Shown here: positions 25,905 to 33,953 of the stretch, one piece after another
How the letters are laid out: the number at the start of each line of letters is the position of its first letter
Position numbering within the stretch: the stretch's first letter is position 1
NCBI RefSeq assembly: GCF_001921215.1
Contig: NZ_MSIF01000006.1
Location: 1 to 64,000 of the forward strand
Direction of reading: 5' to 3'
Source of the DNA: Actinophytocola xinjiangensis
GTDB taxonomy: Bacteria > Actinomycetota > Actinomycetes > Mycobacteriales > Pseudonocardiaceae
Length of the DNA stretch: 64,000 bases
Translations under genes and position numbers: made by a program
Notes under the pieces: generated by a model
Database searches by the model: none
Told to the model about the DNA's origin: nothing
The model's input: only the letters and a program-made list of their open reading frames with translations

Positions 25905-27353
25905 TTATCCCGATCCGTTGTCCGACAGCCGCAGCGGGTCCGGGCGCACCAGGGACACGGCGGCCAGGGCCGAGAGCAGGATCGCCGGCGCCATCAGCAG
26001 CCACACGTCGGTCAGCTGCTCCCCTTCCGGCGAGTACGGCGCGACCATGAACACGCTGACCCCGACCGCGACCGCGAGCTGGCGGGGCTTCCACGCCACC
26101 GCCGCCGCCAGACACAGCCCCCACGTCAGGTACCAGGGCAGCATCGTGGGTGAGAGCAACGCCACCGCGAACAGGGCGATCGCCGCGCGCCGCACCGCGT
26201 CCGGGCCGCCGCCGCGCGCCAGCCACCACTGGCGCACCAGCACGTAGACCAGCAGCGCGGTGCCCAACGCGCGGGTGATGGTCACGAACAGGTCGCGGGA
26301 CACGCCGAACGGGGCGCCGGCGACCAGGTGCACCAGCTGACCGGCGGCCGTGGGCAGCGACAGCCAGTTCACCAGCCGCGAGGACGCGTTGACCATCGTC
26401 ACCCAGCCGAGGTCGACCCCGGCGGCGACCGTCACCGCGGCGAACACGGCGGCGAACACGGCGACCGCGCCGGCACACGCCCGGGCGAAGTTGCGCCACA
26501 GCGTCGAACTCAGGTGCCCGGCCCACACCCACACCAGGAACGGCAGCGCGACCGCAGCGCTGGCCTTGACCGCCACTCCGAGGGTGACCAGCGCGATGCC
26601 CGTGGCGTGCCGGCGGTCGAGCACCAGGGCGGTGCCGGCGGCGAGGAACCCGATCATCAGCAGGTCGTTGTGCGGGCCGCCGACCAGGTGCACGACGGTC
26701 AGGGGGCCGGCGACCGCGAGCCACACCGCGACCGGCAGGGAGCCGCCGAGGTGGCGCACCAGGCGGGGCAGCGCCCACAGCAGCAGCGCGAGCCCCACCA
26801 GGTTGACCAGTTTGGTGACCAGCAGCCCGGCGGTGATGCTGGTGCCGGTGACCGCGACGGTTCCCTTGGCCAGCAGGATGAACAGCGGCCCGTAGGGGGC
26901 GGGCGTGTTGTGCCAGAACGGGTGCACGTTCTCGATGAACTCGGGGTCGGCCAGCACCGTTGGCCCCACCGTGAACGGGTCGTGGCCGGCGAGCGCGATC
27001 GCGCCCTGGGCGAGGTAGGAGAACACGTCGCGGGTGAACAGCGCGGGCGCGGCGAGCAGCGGCACGGTCCAGCACGCCGAGGCCAGCAGCACCGGGCGGG
27101 TGCCGACCTGGCCGGCGATGACCTGGCGGCCCAGCCGGATCCAGCCGAACACCAGCAGCGCGTAGCCGAGGTAGACGGCCAGGGAGGCGAGCAGTTTGCC
27201 GTGGCCGTAGCGCAGCCACGAGAGGGGGCCCTCGGCGGTCAGCGGGTCGCCCACGGCCATCGCGCCGGCGCCGAACGCGCCGGCGAGCATCAGCACGGAG
27301 CCGACCGTGCCGACGACCAGCGGACCTCGCCAGGTCCTGACCCCGAGCGTCAC
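25905..27353 (-). CDS. MptB-like polyprenol-phosphomannose alpha-1,6-mannosyltransferase (copy 1)
   Basis: About 482 residues with roughly a dozen transmembrane segments. This is a GT-C enzyme using polyprenyl-phosphate-mannose on the outer membrane face to extend lipomannan-type chains. SRDLFVTITR and the blocks SWLRYGHGKLL, HPFWHNTPAPYGPLFILLAKG and VVHLVGGPHNDLLM are shared with the neighbouring paralogue. The GTG start 27353 (AGGA seven bases upstream, 22 bp after the previous stop) is preferred. An ATG at 27416 would overlap that gene by 41 bp. It belongs to an operon with a second MptB-like gene and a GT-B protein. Confidence 0.83.
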   Translation of the reverse strand: MTLGVRTWRGPLVVGTVGSVLMLAGAFGAGAMAVGDPLTAEGPLSWLRYGHGKLLASLAVYLGYALLVFGWIRLGRQVIAGQVGTRPVLLASACWTVPLLAAPALFTRDVFSYLAQGAIALAGHDPFTVGPTVLADPEFIENVHPFWHNTPAPYGPLFILLAKGTVAVTGTSITAGLLVTKLVNLVGLALLLWALPRLVRHLGGSLPVAVWLAVAGPLTVVHLVGGPHNDLLMIGFLAAGTALVLDRRHATGIALVTLGVAVKASAAVALPFLVWVWAGHLSSTLWRNFARACAGAVAVFAAVFAAVTVAAGVDLGWVTMVNASSRLVNWLSLPTAAGQLVHLVAGAPFGVSRDLFVTITRALGTALLVYVLVRQWWLARGGGPDAVRRAAIALFAVALLSPTMLPWYLTWGLCLAAAVAWKPRQLAVAVGVSVFMVAPYSPEGEQLTDVWLLMAPAILLSALAAVSLVRPDPLRLSDNGSG

Positions 27354-27375
27354 CGTCGCGTCCTGTGTGGTTGGT

Positions 27376-28923
27376 TCAGCGGGTCGCACTGGGACCGACC
27401 GACACGAGCGGCTCACGGTCGGTGGTGAACAGCTTCAGCGGATCGGTGCGCAGCAACGACACCCCCGCGAGCACCGAAACCCCGGCGGCGCACAGGATGA
27501 ACATCCAGTCGTAGAGCAGGTCGTCACCGGCCGGTGTGTAGGTCAGCACCAGGAACACCGCCAGGCTGACCTGCACGGCGAGCTGGCGCCGCTTCCACGG
27601 CAACGCGGCAGCCAGCATGAAACCCCAGGTCAGATACCAGGGCAGGGTGGCCGGGGAGAGGATCGCGACGACCAGCAGGGCGATCGCGGCGCGTTTGACC
27701 GCGTCCGGGCCGCCGTCGCGGGCACGCCACCACTGCTTGAACAGGATGATCACCATCAGCAGCCCGCCGAGGACCCGCATGGTGTTGACGAAGTACACCT
27801 TGGGCAGGTCGATCACCAGGCCGACGAACGAGTGGATGATCTCCCCCGCCCCGGTCGGCAGCGACAGCCAGTTCACGATGGCGGTGGGCGCGTCGAGCGC
27901 GGCGATCCACCCCAGGTTCACCCCGGAGGCGACCGTGGCGGCGGCGAAGGTCGCCACGAAGATCCCGACCGAACAGGCACAGGCGCGGGCGAAGTTGCGC
28001 CAGCGGGTGGAGTCCAGGTGCCCGGCCCACACCCACACCAGGAACGGCAGCGCGACCGCGCCGGTGGCCTTGACCGCCACCCCGACGGTGACCAGCACGA
28101 TGCCCAGGACGTGTTTGCGGTCCAGCACCAGCGCGGTGCCGGCGGCCAGGAACCCGACCATCAGCACGTCGTTGTGCGGGCCGCCGACCAGGTGCACCAC
28201 GGTCATCGGGCCGGCGATCGCCAGCCACATCGCCACCGGCAGCGACCCGCCGAGGTGGCGCACCAGGCGGGGCAGCGCCCAGATCACCAGCAGCACACCG
28301 ATCAGCAGACCCAGGCGCATCAACAGCACACCGGTGATCATGTTCGTTCCGGTGACCGAGATGACCGTCTTGGCCAGCAGGATGAACAGCGGCCCGTAGG
28401 GCGCGGGGGTGCTCTGCCAGAACGAGTCGACGTTGTCGACCACCGGGTCGACGTCGAGGTTGCCGGGGCCGACGGTGAACGGGTCGTAGCCGTGCAGCGG
28501 CAACGTTCCGTAGGCGATGTAGAGGTAGGCGTCGCGGCTGAACACCGGCGGGGAGGCCAGCATCGGCAGGATCCAGCAGGCGGCGGCCAGCAGCACCGGG
28601 CGGGTGCCCACCCGCCCGGCGAGCACGTGACGGCCCAGCCGCACCCACGCCCACACGACGAGCAGGAATCCGATGTAGAGGATGGCGGTGGCCAACATCC
28701 GCCCGTGCCCGTACCGGATCCAGGACAGGGCGCCACGCCCGAGGATCGGGTCCTGGGCGAGGATGGCGCCGGCACCCAGCGCGCTGATCAGGATCAGCAC
28801 ACTGCCGACGGTGCCGAGCGCGATCGTGCGGGTGGGAAGCGGATGTGCGCGCCGCATCCCGGAATCCGCTGTGGTCGCGTCGTCGGCGGAGGTCACTGGT
28901 GGCGCCCCGGTGGTGGTAGACAT
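27376..28923 (-). CDS. MptB-like polyprenol-phosphomannose alpha-1,6-mannosyltransferase (copy 2)
   Basis: 515 residues, a multi-pass GT-C protein closely parallel to copy 1 along its whole length: SWIRYGHGRML, SFWQSTPAPYGPLFILLAK, VVHLVGGPHNDVLM, ALVLDRKH, WVWAGHLDSTRWRNFARAC. The acidic/catalytic loop after the first transmembrane helix is kept. Tandem duplication followed by divergence is the simplest origin. First gene of the minus-strand operon. The 74-bp gap to the divergent MFS gene holds both promoters. The expected product is an alpha-1,6-mannan core as in lipomannan or a related envelope glycan. Confidence 0.87.
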   Translation of the reverse strand: MSTTTGAPPVTSADDATTADSGMRRAHPLPTRTIALGTVGSVLILISALGAGAILAQDPILGRGALSWIRYGHGRMLATAILYIGFLLVVWAWVRLGRHVLAGRVGTRPVLLAAACWILPMLASPPVFSRDAYLYIAYGTLPLHGYDPFTVGPGNLDVDPVVDNVDSFWQSTPAPYGPLFILLAKTVISVTGTNMITGVLLMRLGLLIGVLLVIWALPRLVRHLGGSLPVAMWLAIAGPMTVVHLVGGPHNDVLMVGFLAAGTALVLDRKHVLGIVLVTVGVAVKATGAVALPFLVWVWAGHLDSTRWRNFARACACSVGIFVATFAAATVASGVNLGWIAALDAPTAIVNWLSLPTGAGEIIHSFVGLVIDLPKVYFVNTMRVLGGLLMVIILFKQWWRARDGGPDAVKRAAIALLVVAILSPATLPWYLTWGFMLAAALPWKRRQLAVQVSLAVFLVLTYTPAGDDLLYDWMFILCAAGVSVLAGVSLLRTDPLKLFTTDREPLVSVGPSATR

Positions 28924-28997
28924 GGCGGCTTGAGATTACACAGGGGCGTTGGTCTGTTTGTCGCAGTGGCCGGTTTTCGCTCCTGGCGGGTTACCGT

Positions 28998-30404
28998 GTG
29001 GCCGTGCGATCAGCTCGGGCGGCGCGTGCCGGGACCGCCACCGGGTTGTCCCGGCGGCTGATCACACCGATGGTCCTGGGTGTCGTGCTCAACCCGATCA
29101 ACTCCTCGATCATCGCGGTGGCGCTGGTGCCGATCGGGGTGGCGTTCGGCGCGCCGGCCTCGCAGACCGCCTGGCTGGTGTCCGCGCTGTACCTGGCCAC
29201 CGCCGTCGGCCAACCGGTCGCCGGGCGGCTGGTGGACGTGGTGGGCCCCAAACCGCTGTACCTGACCGGCGCGGTGATGGTGGGCGTCGCGGGGGTGGTC
29301 GGGGCGACGGCCTCCACGTTGGGGGTGCTGGTCGCGGCCAGGGTGCTGCTGGGCCTGGGCACCTGCGCCGGCTACCCGGCGGCCATGTACCTGATCCGGC
29401 ACGACTCCGGAGACACCACCCCCTCGGGGCCGCTGACGGTGCTGGCGGTGTCCGGGCAGGTGGTCGCCGCGGTCGGGCCCACGCTGGGCGGGGTGCTGAT
29501 CGACACCGGCGGCTGGCAGGCCACGTTCCTGGTCAACGTGCCGCTGGCGCTGGCGTGCCTGGTGGTCGGCACCCGGCTGCCGGGCGGGGCCCGGCGCAGG
29601 CGGGTGCGGCTCGACACCCCGGGGATGGCGCTGTTCGCGGTGGCGCTCACGGCGCTGCTGCTGTTCATGATGAGCCCCGGGCGCTGGTACCTGGCGCTGG
29701 TGGCGGCGCTGGTCGGGGCCGGCTTCGCCGTGCGGGAACTGCGGGTGAGCGACCCGTTCGTCGACCTGCGGGTCCTCGGCGGGAACTGGCCGCTGCTGGC
29801 GACGTTCTGGCGCACGCTGCTGACCTTCACCGTGTCCTACTCGTTCCTGTTCGGCTACACCCAGTGGCTCGAACACGGCCGGGGACTGGCGCCGACGGTC
29901 GCCGGGCTGGTGCTGCTGCCGATGTTCCTGGTGGCGATCGTGGTGTCGGCCATCACCGGCCGCCACCCGACCGTGCGGGGCAAGCTGGTCGTGGGCGGCG
30001 CGACCCTGGTCGCCGGGTGCGCGTCGCTGCTGGTGGTGCACGCCGGGACCCCGGTGGCGGCGCTGGCCGTCATCTCGGCGGTGGTCGGCGTCCCGCAGGG
30101 CCTCAACAGCCTGGGCAACCAGAACGCCCTCTACCACCAGGCGCAGCCCGCGCGGGTGGCCGCCTCGGCGGGGCTGCTGCGCACGTTCTCCTACCTCGGC
30201 GCGATGCTGGCCGCGGCGGCCGGCGGGGCGGCGTTCGGACACGGCGCCGACACCGACGGCCTGCACGAGCTGGCGTGGCTGATGCTGGGCTGCGCGGTGC
30301 TGCTGCTGGTCGCGAGCGTCACCGACCGGTCGCTGCGCCGAGTCGGCACCCAGTCGGCACCGGGTGACCGGTCACCCGGTGGTGGGCAGCGCCGCGAGCA
30401 GTGA
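28998..30404 (+). CDS. MFS transporter (DHA2/EmrB-like drug exporter type)
   Basis: The product is 468 residues with about 14 transmembrane helices. Motif A-like GRLVDVVGPKPLYL lies in the first cytoplasmic loop. The motif C-like stretch VSGQVVAAVGPTLGGVLID in helix 5 is typical of antiporters that export drugs with protons. Start GTG 28998, with GTG 29004 as alternative. The last 33 bp overlap the end of the convergent ABC ATPase gene, with a perfect palindrome in the overlap. Substrate unknown. Confidence 0.87.
   Translation: MAVRSARAARAGTATGLSRRLITPMVLGVVLNPINSSIIAVALVPIGVAFGAPASQTAWLVSALYLATAVGQPVAGRLVDVVGPKPLYLTGAVMVGVAGVVGATASTLGVLVAARVLLGLGTCAGYPAAMYLIRHDSGDTTPSGPLTVLAVSGQVVAAVGPTLGGVLIDTGGWQATFLVNVPLALACLVVGTRLPGGARRRRVRLDTPGMALFAVALTALLLFMMSPGRWYLALVAALVGAGFAVRELRVSDPFVDLRVLGGNWPLLATFWRTLLTFTVSYSFLFGYTQWLEHGRGLAPTVAGLVLLPMFLVAIVVSAITGRHPTVRGKLVVGGATLVAGCASLLVVHAGTPVAALAVISAVVGVPQGLNSLGNQNALYHQAQPARVAASAGLLRTFSYLGAMLAAAAGGAAFGHGADTDGLHELAWLMLGCAVLLLVASVTDRSLRRVGTQSAPGDRSPGGGQRREQ
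30359..30380. repeat. 22-bp perfect palindrome in overlapping convergent gene ends
   Basis: Half-site ACCGGGTGACC is followed immediately by its complement, no loop. It contains the stop codon of the ABC ATPase gene and lies within the MFS coding sequence. It could be a terminator-like cruciform or a dimer binding site. Confidence 0.85.
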
Positions 30405-32003
30405 CTTGGTGTAGTCGTGGTGGGGGTGGGCCAGCACCTCGTCCACCGAGCCGACCTCGACCAGCTCACCCTGGTACATGACCGCGACCCGGTCGGCGAT
30501 GTTCCACGCCAACCCCAGGTCGTGGGTGATGACCAGCGCGGCCAGCCCCAGCCGGGCCCGCAGCCGCAGCAGCAACGCCAGGATCTCCCCGCGCACCGAC
30601 GCGTCCAGCGACGCCACCGGCTCGTCGGCCACCAGCAGCTGGGGTCGCAGCGCGAGCGCCCCGGCGATCACCACCCGCTGACGCTGGCCACCGGAGAGCT
30701 GGTGGGGCAGCAACGGCATGAACTCCTCGGGTGGGCGCAGCTCAGCGGCCTCCAACGCCGCCGCCACATGCTCACGCTCGTCACCGGCGACCCGGTGGAT
30801 CCGCAGCCCCTCGGCGACCGACTCGTACACGCTGTGGCGCGGGTTGAGGGCGCTGGTGGGGTCCTGGAGCACCAGCTGCACCCGCCGCCGGTAGGCACGC
30901 AGACCCTTCGCGGAGGTGGGCAGCTCGGCGCCGTCGAAACTGATCCGCCCCCCGGTCAGGTGCTGCAAACCCAGGATGGTGCGGGCCAGGGTCGTCTTGC
31001 CGGACCCGGACTGGCCCACCAGCGCGACGATCTCCCCCGCCCGCACGTCCAGGTCCACCCCGGCCACGGCGTGGGTGAGCGCCCGGCCACGACCGGTGAA
31101 CGTGACCCGCACGTCCCGCGCCGCCAACAGCGGCTCACCCGGCGACTCGGTAGCGGGCGGCGGGTCCGGCAGACCCAGCTCGTTGCTGGTCGCCGGCGCA
31201 TAGCGGTACACCGGATCACCGACGGTCGGGAACGCGGCCGCCAACGCCCGGGTGTGCTCGTGCCGGGGGTCGGCGATCACCGCCCGCGACTCGCCCTGCT
31301 CGACGATCTCCCCCTCGTACATGACAGCCAGACGCTGGCAGGTGGACGCCAACACCGCCAGGTCGTGGCTGATCATCACCAGGCCGATGTCCTGCTCGGC
31401 GACCAGCCGGGTCATCAGCTCCAGCACCTGGGCCTGGACGATCACGTCCAACGCGGTCGTCGGCTCGTCGGCGATCACCAGCCGCGGGTCACACGCCAAC
31501 GCCATGGCGATCATGACCCGCTGCTTCTGCCCACCGGACAGCTCGTGCGGGAACGCGTCACCCTTGACCGCCGGCAGCTCCACCTGGGCGAGCAGCGCGT
31601 CGACCCGCTTGCGCAGCGCCGCGGCCGCCGGCGGGGACGGCGCGTGCAACACGATCGGCTCGGCGATCTGGTCACGGACCCGGCGAACCGGGTTCAACGC
31701 GTGCATCGCGCCCTGGAACACCACCGACGCGGTGGTCCAGCGCACGGCCCGCAACCGCCCCCACTTCATCGTGGAGACGTCCTCCCCGTCGAGCAGGATC
31801 TGCCCGCCGATCGACGCCGACGCCGGCAACAGCCGCAGCACCGACATCGCCAACGTCGACTTGCCGCACCCGGACTCCCCCGCCAGACCGAGGGTCTCCC
31901 CCGCCTGCAAGGTCAGGTCGACACCGCGCACGGCCGCCACCTCACGGGTGCGACCCGTGTAACGCACGGTCAGGTCCCGCAACGCGAGCAATGGGTGGTT
32001 CAC
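30372..32003 (-). CDS. Dipeptide/oligopeptide ABC importer, fused DppD-DppF ATPase
   Basis: 543 residues with two complete nucleotide-binding domains. Domain 1: GESGCGKST, LSGGQKQRV, LVIADEPTTALD. Domain 2: GQSGSGKTT, LSGGQRQRV, LLVADEPVASLD. Both end with peptide-transporter extensions (PVYRYAP after the first; HPHHDYTKSLLAALP at the end). In most bacteria these are two proteins, DppD and DppF; here one polypeptide drives the importer. GTG start 32003, five bases after the DppC stop, with GAGG close upstream. Last gene of the dpp-like operon. Confidence 0.92.
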   Translation of the reverse strand: MNHPLLALRDLTVRYTGRTREVAAVRGVDLTLQAGETLGLAGESGCGKSTLAMSVLRLLPASASIGGQILLDGEDVSTMKWGRLRAVRWTTASVVFQGAMHALNPVRRVRDQIAEPIVLHAPSPPAAAALRKRVDALLAQVELPAVKGDAFPHELSGGQKQRVMIAMALACDPRLVIADEPTTALDVIVQAQVLELMTRLVAEQDIGLVMISHDLAVLASTCQRLAVMYEGEIVEQGESRAVIADPRHEHTRALAAAFPTVGDPVYRYAPATSNELGLPDPPPATESPGEPLLAARDVRVTFTGRGRALTHAVAGVDLDVRAGEIVALVGQSGSGKTTLARTILGLQHLTGGRISFDGAELPTSAKGLRAYRRRVQLVLQDPTSALNPRHSVYESVAEGLRIHRVAGDEREHVAAALEAAELRPPEEFMPLLPHQLSGGQRQRVVIAGALALRPQLLVADEPVASLDASVRGEILALLLRLRARLGLAALVITHDLGLAWNIADRVAVMYQGELVEVGSVDEVLAHPHHDYTKSLLAALPTTG

Positions 32004-32008
32004 GGACC

Positions 32009-32911
32009 TCAGCCCTCCCGCAGCCGTGGGTTCAGGACGGCTTCCAACGCCCGCCCACACATGGTGAACGCCAGCACGACGATCGCGATCGCGATCCCCG
32101 GCGGCAACAGGTACCACCAGGCGCCGGCCAGCACCGCGCTGTCCAGCCACGCCGAACGCAGCATCGTGCCCCACGAGGGCCGCATCGGATCGGGGTCACC
32201 CAACCCGAGGAACGACAGGGTCGACTCGGCCACGATCGCCGAACCGACCGCCAACGTGGTGTTCACGAACACCAGCGGCAACACCGCCGGCAACACGTGC
32301 TTGGTGATCACGTGCAGATGCCCACCACCCAACGCCTTGGACCGCTCGATGTAGGGCCGGGCCTCGATGGTGAGGGTCTGGGCCCGGACCAGCCGCGCCG
32401 CCGACGGCCACGACGTCAGCCCGATCGCCAGGATGATCGTGCCGATCCCGCGTTCCATCACCGTGGACAACGCGATCGCCAGCACCAGCGACGGGATCAC
32501 CAGGAAGAAGTCCGTGACCCGCATCAGACCGGCCGAGACCCACCGGCCGTAGTGCGCGGCCAGGATCCCGATGACCGTGCCGATCGCGATCGACAGCAAC
32601 GTGGCCACGAACCCGACCAGCAGCGACACCCGCGAACTCCACAGGGTCAACAGCAGCACCGAACGACCCGACCGGTCGGTGCCCAGCGGATACTCCCCGT
32701 CAGGAGGGGCCATCGTCCCGCCGGTCGCCTCGGTGACGTCCAAACCGCCCTGGTCGGTGATGACCGGCGCGAGGATCGCCAGCAACACGATCACCACCAG
32801 CAGACCCAGACCGACCAGGCCGCTGCGCTGGCTGGCGAACTGGCGCCACCCCGCGGCGAACGCGGCACCGCGCCGGCGCCACGCCAACGCACGGGGCGAG
32901 GGGGCCGTCAT
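32009..32911 (-). CDS. Dipeptide ABC importer permease, DppC-like
   Basis: 300 residues with an N-terminal OppC_N-type helix and five to six further helices. The EAA loop is recognisable in VRAQTLTIEARPYIERSKALGGGHLHVITKHVLP, where the permease docks on the ATPase. Conserved MAPPDGEYPLGTDRSGRSV in the external loop is diagnostic for DppC. Overlaps the DppB gene by 4 bp (ATGA). Confidence 0.92.
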   Translation of the reverse strand: MTAPSPRALAWRRRGAAFAAGWRQFASQRSGLVGLGLLVVIVLLAILAPVITDQGGLDVTEATGGTMAPPDGEYPLGTDRSGRSVLLLTLWSSRVSLLVGFVATLLSIAIGTVIGILAAHYGRWVSAGLMRVTDFFLVIPSLVLAIALSTVMERGIGTIILAIGLTSWPSAARLVRAQTLTIEARPYIERSKALGGGHLHVITKHVLPAVLPLVFVNTTLAVGSAIVAESTLSFLGLGDPDPMRPSWGTMLRSAWLDSAVLAGAWWYLLPPGIAIAIVVLAFTMCGRALEAVLNPRLREG

Positions 32912-33933
32912 GAGGCACGCACCCGGGGGTCCAGGACGCGGTACAGCACGTCCGCCAGCACATTCATGATGATCACCGCGCCGGCCAGCACCACGATCGT
33001 GCCCTGCAACAACGGCAGGTCACGCACCCGCAGCGCGTCATAGGTCAACAGACCCAACCCCGGCCACGAGAACACCGTCTCGGTGGTGACCGCACCGGCG
33101 ATCACCATGCCCAGATGCAGGAACACCAACGTCACCGTCGGCAACAACGCGTTGGGCACCGCGTGCCGACGCCGAACCTGGTCATCACGCAAACCCTTCG
33201 CGCGGGCGGTCGTCAGATAGTCGGCGTCCATCTCCTCCAACAACGACGACCGCATCACCAACTGGTACTGGGCGTAGATCACCGCCACCAGCGTCACCGT
33301 GGGCAACACCATGTGATGAGCCACGTCCAACGCCTGGGACAGAAAATCCGGTGGCGTGTCCGAATACACCAACCCCGCGGTCGGGAACAGGCCACTGGTC
33401 GCGGCGAGCAACAACATCCCCAACCAGAACGTCGGCGTCGACCACAGCGTCAACGCCACACCGGTGGAGATCCGGTCGAACCTGCTCCCCCGCCGCCACG
33501 CCGACCGGGTACCGAGCCACAACCCGAGCCCCACCGCGATCAGCGTCGCGACCCCGACCAGCAGCACCGTCGGCCACAGCCGCTCCAGGATCTTGTCGGT
33601 GACCGGCACGTTGAACACGTACGACTCACCGAGATCACCGTGCAGCAGCCGCCACAGATAATCGAGGAACTGCTCGTACAGAGGCTTGTTCAACCCGAGT
33701 CTCGCCTCGGCCTCGGCCATGAGCTCCGGCGTGGCCGGGCGCCCACGGAACATCGACTGGACGACGTCGCCCGGCAGGACACGGAACAGAAGAAACCCCA
33801 GCACGATGACCAACGCCAGGCTGACCAGACCGCCACCGATCTTGGTCAACACATAGCGGAGGGTGCCGCCACCACGAGCGGGCGGCGGCACCTCCACCAG
33901 AGCGTCCTCGGTCGGGGTGATGATGTCCGACAC
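32908..33933 (-). CDS. Dipeptide ABC importer permease, DppB-like
   Basis: 341 residues. Six transmembrane helices; the N-terminal pattern LGFLLFRVLPGDVV and GLNKPLYEQFLDYLWRLLHGDLGESY is typical of DppB, and the EAA loop is DYLTTARAKGLRDDQVRRRHAVPNALLP. Forms the membrane channel with DppC. Starts 20 bp after the substrate-binding protein gene. Confidence 0.92.
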   Translation of the reverse strand: MSDIITPTEDALVEVPPPARGGGTLRYVLTKIGGGLVSLALVIVLGFLLFRVLPGDVVQSMFRGRPATPELMAEAEARLGLNKPLYEQFLDYLWRLLHGDLGESYVFNVPVTDKILERLWPTVLLVGVATLIAVGLGLWLGTRSAWRRGSRFDRISTGVALTLWSTPTFWLGMLLLAATSGLFPTAGLVYSDTPPDFLSQALDVAHHMVLPTVTLVAVIYAQYQLVMRSSLLEEMDADYLTTARAKGLRDDQVRRRHAVPNALLPTVTLVFLHLGMVIAGAVTTETVFSWPGLGLLTYDALRVRDLPLLQGTIVVLAGAVIIMNVLADVLYRVLDPRVRAS

Positions 33934-33953
33934 GTGAACAGCTACTCGCTTTC

